A stretch of DNA of 64,000 bases from Methanobacteriota archaeon (lineage in GTDB: Archaea > Thermoplasmatota > Thermoplasmata > Methanomassiliicoccales > Methanomethylophilaceae), in the NCBI GenBank assembly GCA_023402275.1, contig JAEXCH010000015.1:15161-79160 (forward strand), given 5' to 3'. The notes beneath the pieces are model-generated. The model saw nothing but the letters and a program-made list of their open reading frames with translations. It had not been told where the DNA came from and ran no database searches. How positions within the stretch are numbered: position 1 is the stretch's first letter; each line of letters opens with the position of its first letter. A program made the position numbers and the translations under genes. This document shows positions 52,739 to 62,232 of this stretch, piece by piece.

Positions 52739-53638
52739 ATGGATCCCATAGCAGAACGTATCAGACAGCTCAAGAAGGAAAAAGGGGCCGTGATACTTGC
52801 ACATAACTACACTTCACCCGAGATACAGGATGTGGCAGATTATGTAGGGGATTCACTGGGTCTTTCGATAGAGGCTGCCAATACGGATTCTGACATCATT
52901 GTCTTCTGCGGGGTCTCCTTTATGGGTGAGACAGCAAAGCTCCTGAATCCGGACAAGACCGTTCTGATGCCGGAGCCTGATGCACATTGTGCGATGGCGG
53001 CAATGTGTACAAAGGAGCAGCTGCAGGAATTCAAGAGGCTGCATCCGGACCGTGCCATCGTGGGATATGTGAACAGCACGGCCGAATCCAAGAGCGAGAT
53101 GGACATATGCTGTACATCATCCAATGCCGTCAGGATAGTGGAATCCCTTAGAGGCAGGAAGATCCTGTTCGTCCCGGATATGAACCTGGGTGCCTATGCT
53201 GCATCCAGAACAGGAATGGACATAATGCTCTGGAACGGTTTCTGTCCCATACATCATGGGATTACTGTTTCTCAGGTCAGGGAGCTTAAGGAAAGATATC
53301 CGGGCGCTTTGATAATGGCCCATCCCGAATGCAGAATGGAGGTATTGGAACTGGCTGACCATATCGGCTCCACCGAATCTATGGTCAACTTCCCTAAGAC
53401 ATCCGACGCAGAGGAATTCATTGTCCTTACCGAGATAGGCATGAAGTACAGGCTTGATAAAGAGAATCCCGGAAAGAGGTTCTATTTTTTGGACCATGCT
53501 ATATGCACTACCATGAAGATGGCCACCCCGATATCTGTGATAAGGTGTCTAGAGGAAGGATCAGGAAAGATAGAGATCGATCCTGCGATCATGAAGGATG
53601 CCGCTGTACCTGTCAAAAAGATGATAGAACTGTCATAA
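52739..53638 (+). CDS. nadA: Quinolinate synthase NadA
   Basis: About 300 residues (ATG 52736 or 52739). It condenses iminoaspartate and dihydroxyacetone phosphate to quinolinate for NAD. [4Fe-4S] ligands are recognisable: VFCGVSFMGETAKLLNP, MDICCTSSNAV and MAHPECRMEV. AHNYTSPEIQDVADYVGDSLGLS is the N-terminal substrate motif. The usual partner nadB or aspartate dehydrogenase is not in the window. Confidence 0.96.
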   Translation: MDPIAERIRQLKKEKGAVILAHNYTSPEIQDVADYVGDSLGLSIEAANTDSDIIVFCGVSFMGETAKLLNPDKTVLMPEPDAHCAMAAMCTKEQLQEFKRLHPDRAIVGYVNSTAESKSEMDICCTSSNAVRIVESLRGRKILFVPDMNLGAYAASRTGMDIMLWNGFCPIHHGITVSQVRELKERYPGALIMAHPECRMEVLELADHIGSTESMVNFPKTSDAEEFIVLTEIGMKYRLDKENPGKRFYFLDHAICTTMKMATPISVIRCLEEGSGKIEIDPAIMKDAAVPVKKMIELS

Positions 53639-53727
53639 ACCCTTCAAACATCATCTTTTCAATCGGTATCTATATATGCATTCCATATGCTTTGTACTGA
53701 ATATCCATAAAAGGAGGAAAATATTGT

Positions 53728-54405
53728 ATGTGTGATAACGAAACAGTATTGCGTATGCCCCTAATCGGGGATAAGTGCCCGGAATTTGAAGCCGTCACAA
53801 CCCAGGGAACCATGAAATTCCCTCAGGATTATAAGGGAAAATGGGTGGTCTTTTTCTCACATCCAGCAGACTTCACACCTGTCTGTACAACAGAGTTCAT
53901 GACCTTTGCACACAGGTCCAAGGAACTCTCTGACATCAACGCCTACCTTGTAGGTCTGTCTGTTGACTCGATATCTTCCCACATCGCGTGGCTTAAGAAG
54001 ATCAAACACCTCGAGTGGAAGGACATGAAGAATTTGGATGTCGAGTTCCCGCTTATCGAGGACATATCCATGAACGTTGCCAACAAATTCGGCATGATCA
54101 TGCCTGGTCAGTCGAACACCCAGGCTGTGAGGGCGGTCTTCATAATAGACCCCAATGGAGTCATAAGGTTGATCATCTACTACCCGCTCAGCACCGGAAG
54201 GAACTTCGATGAGATCAAGAGGGCCGTCATAGCGCTTCAGAAGGCTGACGCAGACAAGTGCGCAACACCTATGGACTGGAAACCCGGAGACGACACACTG
54301 ATCCCAGCACCAAAGTCATTGCCTTTGGCGAATGAGAGATGCACCAAGAAGGACGACAAGAAGTACTGTCTTGACTGGTTCCTTTGCTTCAACAAAGAAT
54401 CTTAA
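53728..54405 (+). CDS. Peroxiredoxin (archaeal AhpC/Prx6-like)
   Basis: 225 residues. It reduces peroxides using the peroxidatic Cys in FFSHPADFTPVCTTEF near residue 53. The C-terminal extension with several cysteines (ERCTKKDDKKYCLDWFLC) is typical of the archaeal two-Cys Prx6 type that forms decameric rings. A strong SD (AGGAGG) precedes the ATG, and a perfect hairpin terminator follows, indicating a monocistronic and probably well-expressed gene. Confidence 0.95.
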   Translation: MCDNETVLRMPLIGDKCPEFEAVTTQGTMKFPQDYKGKWVVFFSHPADFTPVCTTEFMTFAHRSKELSDINAYLVGLSVDSISSHIAWLKKIKHLEWKDMKNLDVEFPLIEDISMNVANKFGMIMPGQSNTQAVRAVFIIDPNGVIRLIIYYPLSTGRNFDEIKRAVIALQKADADKCATPMDWKPGDDTLIPAPKSLPLANERCTKKDDKKYCLDWFLCFNKES

Positions 54406-54413
54406 ACATAACA

Positions 54414-54452
54414 CCTGCCGCACAAAACGGCAGGCCCTTAATCTTTTTTATA
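54414..54452 (+). terminator. Terminator after peroxiredoxin
   Basis: CCTGCCG-CACAAAA-CGGCAGG, perfect 7-bp GC-rich stem, then CCCTTAATCTTTTTTATA. Confidence 0.75.
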
Positions 54453-54511
54453 AATAGTGAAGGCAAAACCTATTATCTTCCAGATGTGTAAGGTCGGATG
54501 CAGGCATTGCT

Positions 54512-55864
54512 ATGAAGGTAGTGATCATCGGAGCGGGAAATGTAGGATTCACCTCTGCTGAGGCCCTTTCAAAGGTACACGATGTGCTCATCGTGGAGAA
54601 GGACCCTGCCAAGGTAGAGAACGCAAAGGCATTGCTCAACGCATCCGTACTTCATGAGGACGGAAGCAATCCAAAGGTCATAGAGGCTGCCATCAACAGG
54701 ATAGATGCGGACATCATACTCTCGGCGATACCTGATGATGCACACAATCTTTTCATATGCCTAATGGCCAAACGTATCAAACCAGAGATCATGACGGTCG
54801 CCTGTCTTAGGGATCCAGATTTCATCATCAAGACAAAGAAAGAAGGCGTTGAAGGTATAGATCTCCTGATATCCCCTGAACTCATTACAGCAGAGAAGAT
54901 AGAGAAACTGGCGGTCCTCGAGAATGCGATAACTTACGATCATATTGCAAGTATGGATACAGATCTTGCAACTTTCCGAGTGGACAACGGACACAGTCTG
55001 GTCGGAAAGGTGGTATTGGACATAGAGATGCCGGATAACTGCAACATAATTGCAATATACCGTGGAGAGAACGTTATCCTGAGTAATGAGACCGCGGAGA
55101 TACACGCAGGGGACAGGATAAGGATACTGGGCTCCCCGGAGGCCATGGTCTCGTTCAATAAGCTCATTGGTGTCGAGAAAGAGGCAAAGGAATTCGTTAT
55201 CCTCGGTGCCAGCGTGGTCGGTATCGAGGTTGCCAGAAGATTGACGCAAAGCGGGAAGAGAAGGTTCGTAAAGATAATCGAACAGGATGAGACACTGAGC
55301 AGGAATGCGGCAAGGGAATTGGATGATGTTGCGATAATCAATGCTGATTTCATAGATCTTGGCGTACTGCGTTCAGAGAATGTTCAAAGAGCAGACGTCA
55401 TCATAACCGCGTCATCCATGGATGAGAGGAACCTTCTTGCATGCATGGCGGCACTCAGATTCGGCACCAGGAAGATAATATCGAAATATTCGAATCAGGA
55501 ATACGAGGAGATATTCAGATACACCGGGATAGAATCCATTATCGGATATCAGCGCATAATCTACAACGAAGTGGTCAAGAGCCTCATATTCGATGAGAGT
55601 GCAATATTGGCCATAGATCGTGACAACGAATACTTCTTCAGCGTGACCATAGATGATAGGTCCGCACTATTGGGAAACAGTATAGGGGACATCAACATGC
55701 CGGACGGCATAAGGATCGCAGCTATCCAAAGAGGAGAGGACATGATATACCCAAAGATGGACACAGTGTTCCATGAGAATGACAAGGTCCTTCTTTTCAC
55801 TCATATGGTGAATCCTGTTAAATTGTCCAGATTGTTCGGCCATTATACCCCAGTGGAGTTGTGA
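54512..55864 (+). CDS. trkA: Trk potassium uptake regulator TrkA
   Basis: 450 residues with two RCK units. The first begins MKVVIIGAGNVGFTSAEALSKVHDVLIVEKD (NAD-binding), the second near residue 230 with FVILGASVVGIEVARRLTQSG; each is followed by a TrkA-C domain (GHSLVGKVVLDIEMPDNCNIIAIYRG; ALLGNSIGDINMPDGIRIAAIQRG). It gates the TrkH channel encoded 3 bp downstream. Confidence 0.96.
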   Translation: MKVVIIGAGNVGFTSAEALSKVHDVLIVEKDPAKVENAKALLNASVLHEDGSNPKVIEAAINRIDADIILSAIPDDAHNLFICLMAKRIKPEIMTVACLRDPDFIIKTKKEGVEGIDLLISPELITAEKIEKLAVLENAITYDHIASMDTDLATFRVDNGHSLVGKVVLDIEMPDNCNIIAIYRGENVILSNETAEIHAGDRIRILGSPEAMVSFNKLIGVEKEAKEFVILGASVVGIEVARRLTQSGKRRFVKIIEQDETLSRNAARELDDVAIINADFIDLGVLRSENVQRADVIITASSMDERNLLACMAALRFGTRKIISKYSNQEYEEIFRYTGIESIIGYQRIIYNEVVKSLIFDESAILAIDRDNEYFFSVTIDDRSALLGNSIGDINMPDGIRIAAIQRGEDMIYPKMDTVFHENDKVLLFTHMVNPVKLSRLFGHYTPVEL

Positions 55865-55867
55865 CGG

Positions 55868-57409
55868 ATGTTCTATACACTGCGTGTGCGCATAAAGAAC
55901 ATGGCCAGATGGGAAAGTAATTCCATGAAGATGCTTGGTGTCATCGAGATCATCCTCGGGATCATGCTTCTGGCCCCCGTTGTGATAGCCTTTATCTACG
56001 GCGAGGATGCCACCGTTTTCATTTATCCCATACCTTTACTGCTTATCTCAGGTACCGCACAGTACGTTCTGTTCAAGAGCAACGACTCGATGAAACCTGC
56101 GAACGGTATGTTCATGATGTTCGTGGCGTGGTGGATAGCATTCTTTGTAAGCGCAATACCATTCTATCTTTACGGATTCTCTTTCATAGATTCTCTGTTC
56201 GAAGGCGTCAGCGGTTTCACTACCACGGGGTCATCGATAGCCGGGGATCTAACTGAATTGCCGTACAGCATACTGTTCTGGAGATCATTCACCCAATGGG
56301 CAGGAGGTATAGCCGTGGTCATGATCTTCCTTTTCCTCATACCTATGATGGGGCTGGGAGGACGTGCCTTCGTTAACAATGAATTGGCCGGTTCCCAGTC
56401 CTATAATTTCTCCATGAGGATAAAGAACGCAGCAAAGAACTTCCTTTCGATCTATGTGATATTGTCGGCAGTTGAGGTCGTATTGCTTCTTTTCAGCGGC
56501 GTGGAGACATTCGAGGCCGTTGCAATGACCCTGTCGACGATATCCACGGGAGGGTTCATGGTAAGCGGGGACAGCATAGCCAGCTATTCATTCCTGGTTC
56601 AGGCGATAGTGTTGGCATTCATGTTCTTGGGAGGAACGAACTTCTATCTTCACTACCGGGCGATACACAAGAGGGAATTCTCTGCGTACAGAAAGAGCCA
56701 AGAGTTTGTTTGGACCGTGATGTGGTTCATATTGGCATCATTGATAATATTCGTGATATTGATCGCAGGCACCACAGACCTATCGGCCATCAATGCCGAG
56801 ACGGCCGCCGACACATTCTGGAGCAGCCTCTTTACCGTGGTCTCTATGGGTACCACCACCGGATATACGATCAGTGACCCTTCACTTTGGCCTCATGCGG
56901 CATTCATGGTTTTATGGATGGTGATGCTGTTCGGATCAATGTCCGGGTCCACATCGGGAGGTATGAAGATATACAGACTCCTGATATTGAAATCATACAT
57001 TACGAACGGTGTGTACAGGATGTTCCATCCGCGTACGGTACGTGATGTCAGATTGGATGGTCATTCTGTCGATAACGACACTGTTGTATCGTCCATTGTG
57101 GTGATAATGATGTTCCTGGTAGCTCTGCTTGTGTCTTCGATACTCCTTCTCCTCACAGAACCCGGGATCGCAGTCGCTGAATCGGTGGGACTATCTCTTT
57201 CTGCAATAGGTAATGTAGGTGTCAACACAGGCGGGATACCATTCCAGGACCTATCCGGCCTGTCCAAGATTATATTGTCATTCCTGATGTGGGCAGGACG
57301 TTTGGAGATAGTCATGGTCATGCTCCTGTTCTCAAGGACATTCTGGCTGGATCTTGCATCTGGTGCAGGTAATTCGAATAGAAAGGTCAACAGGATCAAA
57401 AGATTCTGA
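55868..57409 (+). CDS. trkH: Trk potassium transporter membrane subunit TrkH
   Basis: 513 residues, about ten or more helices. The four selectivity-filter loops are visible: VSGFTTTGSS, STISTGGFM, VSMGTTTGY and AIGNVGVNTGG. MSGSTSGGMKIYRLLIL is also conserved. It forms the membrane K+ pathway with TrkA. Confidence 0.96.
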   Translation: MFYTLRVRIKNMARWESNSMKMLGVIEIILGIMLLAPVVIAFIYGEDATVFIYPIPLLLISGTAQYVLFKSNDSMKPANGMFMMFVAWWIAFFVSAIPFYLYGFSFIDSLFEGVSGFTTTGSSIAGDLTELPYSILFWRSFTQWAGGIAVVMIFLFLIPMMGLGGRAFVNNELAGSQSYNFSMRIKNAAKNFLSIYVILSAVEVVLLLFSGVETFEAVAMTLSTISTGGFMVSGDSIASYSFLVQAIVLAFMFLGGTNFYLHYRAIHKREFSAYRKSQEFVWTVMWFILASLIIFVILIAGTTDLSAINAETAADTFWSSLFTVVSMGTTTGYTISDPSLWPHAAFMVLWMVMLFGSMSGSTSGGMKIYRLLILKSYITNGVYRMFHPRTVRDVRLDGHSVDNDTVVSSIVVIMMFLVALLVSSILLLLTEPGIAVAESVGLSLSAIGNVGVNTGGIPFQDLSGLSKIILSFLMWAGRLEIVMVMLLFSRTFWLDLASGAGNSNRKVNRIKRF

Positions 57410-57412
57410 TAC

Positions 57413-58255
57413 TCATCCCAGTGTACTGCACATATCGAGTATCCTTACAACAGCGGGATTCCCGGGATCCTTCTCATTTATCGCACCTGCGACTATCTTG
57501 GCCTCCTGTACCTTGCCTTTATCCACAAGACAATACGCCAGGATCTCCATTGCCATTATGTGTCCGGAATCCTCCTTCACAGCTTTCGATGCATATGCAC
57601 CGGCACTCGTTGATTTGCCCTGGATCCATAGATAATATGCAGCCAACGCATTTGCGTCAGGGGAGGTCTTGTTATTCTTAAGATTCTCCTTTATGAACCT
57701 CTCTCCCTCTTTGTTCCTTCCGCTTGAAACAAGTATGTTGCAATAACATCTCTTGACCAGGATGTCATTCGGAGCCTCTTTAAGAAGATCGTTCACTATA
57801 TTCTCTGCTCCTTCATGTTCCTTGGATGCTGACAATGATTCCGCCATGAGTATGGAATCCGATATTGTAGGTGTGGATATCATCCCATACATCCTTTTGA
57901 CATCTAAATGATCCCTCAGATCGAAGAATGCTAACATCCTCTCTCTTATCACATCATCACTGTCATCCATCTTTGAAAGGACCTCTATCGACTCCTTTGG
58001 ATACCCTATGCTTCTAAGGCCCTTTGCTATCTCTATGCCTTTAGGGCCATTACTTGTGTTCAACGATATCCTTCTGACGATTTCTGCGGTCCCTTTCTCA
58101 TCCCCGATGGTCTTGAGAAGCGATGCGCATGTGAGCAGAGTGAATGGTTCATCAGAGAAACAATTTGCCAATTCTATTATCTGGGTGGATGCCAACTGAT
58201 GGTTGCCGTTAGCGATGTTAGCCTGAATGCTCCTAAGAACCTGATCCTTATCCAT
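57413..58255 (-). CDS. Helical-repeat (TPR-like) protein
   Basis: 280 residues, all-helical in appearance with loosely repeated 30-35-residue units (for example AESLSASKEHEGAENIVNDLLKEAPNDILVKRCYCNILVSSGRNKEGERFIKENL read as paired helices). No signal peptide or enzyme motif. Function unknown. Convergent with trkH (3-bp gap) and divergent from the AAA/DUF4435 pair. Confidence 0.7.
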   Translation of the reverse strand: MDKDQVLRSIQANIANGNHQLASTQIIELANCFSDEPFTLLTCASLLKTIGDEKGTAEIVRRISLNTSNGPKGIEIAKGLRSIGYPKESIEVLSKMDDSDDVIRERMLAFFDLRDHLDVKRMYGMISTPTISDSILMAESLSASKEHEGAENIVNDLLKEAPNDILVKRCYCNILVSSGRNKEGERFIKENLKNNKTSPDANALAAYYLWIQGKSTSAGAYASKAVKEDSGHIMAMEILAYCLVDKGKVQEAKIVAGAINEKDPGNPAVVRILDMCSTLG

Positions 58256-58345
58256 CTGATCATCGTATCCTCTTCAAAAAGATAAAGATTGGTCCTAATG
58301 ATGATTGATGGGTTCATATACCTTCAAACAGATTACAAAGGGTCT

Positions 58346-59389
58346 ATGATGCTCAAAAGTTTCTCTATATACGGCCTGTTCGGAGAGTACGATTATAACG
58401 TGAATCTGAGCGAGGGTTATGTCACATTCATCCATTCATTGAACGGTTTCGGAAAATCCACGGTCATGAGATTGATATACGATGTGCTGAGAGGCAATCT
58501 TGAAGAGATCAAGAACGTCAGCTTTCAGAGAATGGACCTTAGATTCGATGATGACACCGCCATAATCGTCGAAAATAATGGGGATGCTCTACTGATACAG
58601 GCACAGAAGAATGAGCTGGAGGAAGAGATATCGATCGAGGAGCTCAGAAGCATACTGGATGTGTTGTATGTCTCTCCGGAAAGATCGGTCGTTCTCAGAG
58701 AGGGAGAATTGATACCTGCACTCTCAGCATACATGGAGGATCTTGCCGATGATCTCAGATCGGCAAAGGAGAACAACAATCTGAGACCGATACCTAAAGA
58801 GAACAGAAAGGAATACACCGATGCCGAACTCGAGTTCTGGTGCAAGGATCTTAAGGCAAAGATGGATTTCATGAAACGTGCAGGTCTTGAACCGGATATG
58901 CCTGCAGGATACAGGTTCCCTCCTTCCAGGTTCGAGATAATGGAACACAGGCAGGATTACGAGGACCTTGCATTCTCTGTGGAAGCATACATCAACGATT
59001 ATTACGAATTGTCGGAATCCGCGATAGTCTATGTCGATATCATAAACGATCTTTTCATAAACAAACAGGTCTACATCAACGAAAGCAATATCCTAAGCGT
59101 AAGAATGGATAACGGCATTGCCCTTCCTTTGAGTAAGCTCTCATCCGGAGAGAGGCAGGTGTTGATAATGTTCTACCTCCTGCTGTTCAAAGCAGAGCAC
59201 GGCGCCCTTGCCATAATTGATGAACCGGAGATATCGCTGCATGTAGCATGGCAGCAGAGTCTTGGAAAGACGTTCAGCGACATAGCAAGACTCCGTGACC
59301 TCCACATAATAGTCGCTACCCATTCACCTCAGGTCATACATGATAATTGGGACCTTGCTGTTGAATTGAGGGTCGATGATGATAGATAA
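58346..59389 (+). CDS. AAA ATPase of the OLD/AAA_15 type (AriA-like, PARIS-like pair)
   Basis: 347 residues from ATG 58346, about 25 bp after TTCATATACC; earlier in-frame starts (58289, 58298) are possible. N-terminal MLKSFSIYGLFGEYDYNVNL leads into Walker A LNGFGKST. The C-terminal ABC-like half has LSSGERQVL, Walker B LAIIDEPEISLH and ATHSPQVI. The next gene is a DUF4435/TOPRIM-like protein in overlapping reading frames. This ATPase plus DUF4435 combination is the composition of PARIS anti-phage systems (AriA/AriB). Identification is by domain pairing only. Confidence 0.82.
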   Translation: MMLKSFSIYGLFGEYDYNVNLSEGYVTFIHSLNGFGKSTVMRLIYDVLRGNLEEIKNVSFQRMDLRFDDDTAIIVENNGDALLIQAQKNELEEEISIEELRSILDVLYVSPERSVVLREGELIPALSAYMEDLADDLRSAKENNNLRPIPKENRKEYTDAELEFWCKDLKAKMDFMKRAGLEPDMPAGYRFPPSRFEIMEHRQDYEDLAFSVEAYINDYYELSESAIVYVDIINDLFINKQVYINESNILSVRMDNGIALPLSKLSSGERQVLIMFYLLLFKAEHGALAIIDEPEISLHVAWQQSLGKTFSDIARLRDLHIIVATHSPQVIHDNWDLAVELRVDDDR

Positions 59390-60236
59390 TCTTTCATCTG
59401 CTGACATAGCCAATAACATCTCGATGCTGAGATCATCCCATAAAGGTCCCATAATAGTTGTGGAAGGTGTCACCGACTGCAGATTATATGGTAAGTTCGT
59501 TGACAAAGATGATGTTAAAGTAATATCAGCTTTTTCCAAGGATAATGTACGTAGAGCCGTAACGGAGGTCTGGGGAAGAAGGATGGACCGAAAGGTCATA
59601 GGCATCCTTGATGCAGATATAGATCGACTCTGCGGGAAGACATACAACCCACCTATATTCCTTTCTGACAAAAGGGACCTGGAGACCATGATAATGAGCA
59701 CCGGCGCTCTGGAGGATGTTCTGACTGAATATGCTGATCCTGAACTCCTTGACAGTTTCGAAGATAGATATGGCGAGGTCAGGGATGTTCTGGCAAGATC
59801 CACCTATCCGATCGGACTGTTGATGTTCATATCATCGAGGGAGAGGATGGGGCTCAATTTCAAGAACATAGATCATTCTTACTTCATCAACAGGAAGACA
59901 CTTGCCATCGATATCAGGAAGATGATAGACGAGGTATTCTCACAATCGATCAACAAAGGGATAGGTAAGAAAGAACTTGCAGATATGATATCTGAAGAGG
60001 AGGAGGTACTAAACGATCCGTGGATAGCAGTAAGAGGGCATGATGCGGTCGCAGTGCTTGTTATCGGTCTCTCTGAGACCTTCGGATCATATAACAGCAA
60101 AGGGATCAAGTCCGGTCAGCTCAGCGGTTCCCTGAGACTTGCGTTCGGAAATGATTATTTCAAGGAAACGGATCTTTTCAAGGATACTTCGGCTTGGGCG
60201 GAGAAGAACAACTTCACCCTTTGGGTCATTCAATGA
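59376..60236 (+). CDS. DUF4435/TOPRIM-like protein (AriB-like, PARIS-like pair)
   Basis: 286 residues; ATG 59376 overlaps the ATPase gene by 14 nt with GAGGG upstream. IIVVEGVTDCRLYGKFV supplies the glutamate of a TOPRIM-type site, KVIGILDADIDRL the acidic pair, and FLSDKRDLETMIM the DUF4435 signature. In PARIS the corresponding effector is a nuclease released by the ATPase sensor. Whether this protein is a nuclease is not known. Its end overlaps convergent xseB by 11 nt. Confidence 0.8.
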   Translation: MMIDNLSSADIANNISMLRSSHKGPIIVVEGVTDCRLYGKFVDKDDVKVISAFSKDNVRRAVTEVWGRRMDRKVIGILDADIDRLCGKTYNPPIFLSDKRDLETMIMSTGALEDVLTEYADPELLDSFEDRYGEVRDVLARSTYPIGLLMFISSRERMGLNFKNIDHSYFINRKTLAIDIRKMIDEVFSQSINKGIGKKELADMISEEEEVLNDPWIAVRGHDAVAVLVIGLSETFGSYNSKGIKSGQLSGSLRLAFGNDYFKETDLFKDTSAWAEKNNFTLWVIQ

Positions 60237-60462
60237 TGAAGTCTTCCTTCTTTGTTCCCTCTGAAGTCTCTATCATCTTCTGAACCTTTCTGTCACACTC
60301 ATCCAAGATCTTCTTGCAGTGGTTCCTTAGTACTATCGCCCTTTCATATATCTCCAATCCCTTATCAAGGTCCAGATTTCCGTTATCCAACTCATTGACC
60401 AGTTGTTCGAGGGTCTTAAGAATCTCTTCAAATGTCATGTTCTCTATATCTTCGCTCATCAT
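60226..60462 (-). CDS. xseB: Exonuclease VII small subunit
   Basis: 78 residues, normal size. MTFEEILKTLEQLVNELDNGNLDLDKGLEIYERAIVLRNHCKKIL is the XseB helical hairpin that wraps the XseA stalk. The start overlaps the xseA stop by 4 nt. Confidence 0.93.
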   Translation of the reverse strand: MMSEDIENMTFEEILKTLEQLVNELDNGNLDLDKGLEIYERAIVLRNHCKKILDECDRKVQKMIETSEGTKKEDFIIE

Positions 60463-61724
60463 CTCATCTCCACTTTCTTGACCTCGGCCTCCGCCTTGCC
60501 ATCCTTCATCCTTACATTGATCATCTGTCCCTCTGAAACATTCTTTGCCGAGGTCAAAGGCCTTCCGCTCTCATCGGTTATCAGGGTATAGCCTCTGTCC
60601 AATACCTTCATCGGGTTGACACTCTCCAGTCTTTCCGAGTATCTCTGAAGGTCCTTTTTTCCGTTACTGAGCATGTTCTGAATATGAACATCTATGTTGG
60701 AATCCACACGTATGAATCTCCTGCGCATGACCTCTATCCTATCCTTCAACGCAGAGTTCATCCTTGAACCGAGTTCATCCAATCTCATTGAGTACATCGA
60801 TACCTGCTGCTCTGCACGTCTGGGAGTCAGTTTGGCATCAAGCACCCTGAACCTCCCGTGCATCCTCTCGAGTATGTTCGATAATGCCCTGTTTATCCTG
60901 ATCATGTCAGTGTCAAGATGTTTAAGCACCTCTTTCCTATCCCTTAAAGCAAGTTCAGCAGCCGCTGTTGGAGTTGGTGCTCTTACATCGGCTACAAGAT
61001 CCGCGATCGTAAAATCCGTCTCATGTCCTACTGCGGATATTATCGGGGCATCGGAAGCCGCTATGGCCCTTGCCACGATCTCCTCGTTGAATGCCCACAG
61101 GTCCTCTATCGATCCTCCTCCTCTGCCGACTATCATGACATCCACGCCGATCCTGTTCAGAGCATTTATCCCTCTGACGATCGATTCGGCAGCCCCTTCA
61201 CCCTGGACCTGGGCAGGATATAGGAGTATGTCTGCCGGGAACAATCTGCCGGAAGTTGTTATTATATCATGTATGACAGCACCGGTAGGAGATGTGACCA
61301 CACCGATGGTCCTAGGATACAATGGAAGTTTCCTTTTCCTCTTTGTATCGAAGAGACCTTCTGCTTCCAGTTTTCTTTTAAGTGCCTCGTATGCAAGGTA
61401 TAGGTCGCCTACACCTGATCTCTGCATCGTCTCGACTATGAATTGATATGATCCCCTCTCAACATACATATCGACCCTTCCGAAGGCTGTTACCTTCATA
61501 TTGTCCATAGGTTCGAAATCGATCCTTCCTCGAGATTGTTTGAACATTACCCCCCGGATCTCACTGGAGTTGTCCTTCAGAGTGAAATAATAATGACCGG
61601 AAGGATATTTCTTCAGATTCGATATCTCTCCGATCACCCAAATATCATTGACGGCAGATGATTCCGAGAGTATCGATTTGACTCTCGTGTTGAGTTGTGT
61701 TACGCTTATCGTCTCCGCCATCAT
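60459..61724 (-). CDS. xseA: Exonuclease VII large subunit
   Basis: 421 residues. An N-terminal OB-fold (VIGEISNLKKYPSGHYYFTLKD) is followed by the nuclease domain (IGVVTSPTGAVIHDI and VIVGRGGGSIEDLWAFNEE) and a long coiled-coil C-terminal part. The enzyme degrades single-stranded DNA from both ends. The pair is predominantly bacterial and its occurrence in an archaeon suggests old transfer. Confidence 0.95.
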   Translation of the reverse strand: MMAETISVTQLNTRVKSILSESSAVNDIWVIGEISNLKKYPSGHYYFTLKDNSSEIRGVMFKQSRGRIDFEPMDNMKVTAFGRVDMYVERGSYQFIVETMQRSGVGDLYLAYEALKRKLEAEGLFDTKRKRKLPLYPRTIGVVTSPTGAVIHDIITTSGRLFPADILLYPAQVQGEGAAESIVRGINALNRIGVDVMIVGRGGGSIEDLWAFNEEIVARAIAASDAPIISAVGHETDFTIADLVADVRAPTPTAAAELALRDRKEVLKHLDTDMIRINRALSNILERMHGRFRVLDAKLTPRRAEQQVSMYSMRLDELGSRMNSALKDRIEVMRRRFIRVDSNIDVHIQNMLSNGKKDLQRYSERLESVNPMKVLDRGYTLITDESGRPLTSAKNVSEGQMINVRMKDGKAEAEVKKVEMR

Positions 61725-61800
61725 GGGGTTATAGTTATCGGACTTTAATCAACTTACCGTTGGTGTCGGATTAAATACATCCCCTGTATATACCCCAAAT

Positions 61801-62232
61801 ATGGACATCGAGACCCTGAAAAGTTTGGTTAGTTCCGAATATCAGGACAGATTGGATAACATACTGGAGATGTGCAATGCCCCATACGCTGTTGCCAGTG
61901 GTATAGAGCTTGTCAGCATCACCAAGGATTCGGTGAGGATGAGGAAGACCGTAAGGGAACAGGACCTCAACAGCAACGGTGTTGTTCACGGTGCAGTATC
62001 ATTCGGTCTGATAGACCATACCTTTGCCGTGATAACCAACATCGATATCCCTACGGTAGGACAATCATGCAACATCATCTACCACAGACCATGCACCGGT
62101 CCGATCATGGAAACAGAAGCAAGGATACTCAACGAATCACGTTCACTTACAACAGTGGAGGTCCGTCTGAGTTCGAACGGTAAGTTGATAGCTTCTGCAA
62201 CATGTATAGGTTTCAAGACAAGGAGGGATTGA
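61801..62232 (+). CDS. Hotdog-fold thioesterase (PaaI/YbgC-like)
   Basis: 143 residues. DLNSNGVVHGAVSFGLIDHTFAV is the hotdog helix with the usual acidic/His positions; QSCNIIYHRPCTGPIMETEARIL follows. Such proteins hydrolyse acyl-CoA; the substrate is not evident. Start ATG 61801. Confidence 0.9.
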   Translation: MDIETLKSLVSSEYQDRLDNILEMCNAPYAVASGIELVSITKDSVRMRKTVREQDLNSNGVVHGAVSFGLIDHTFAVITNIDIPTVGQSCNIIYHRPCTGPIMETEARILNESRSLTTVEVRLSSNGKLIASATCIGFKTRRD

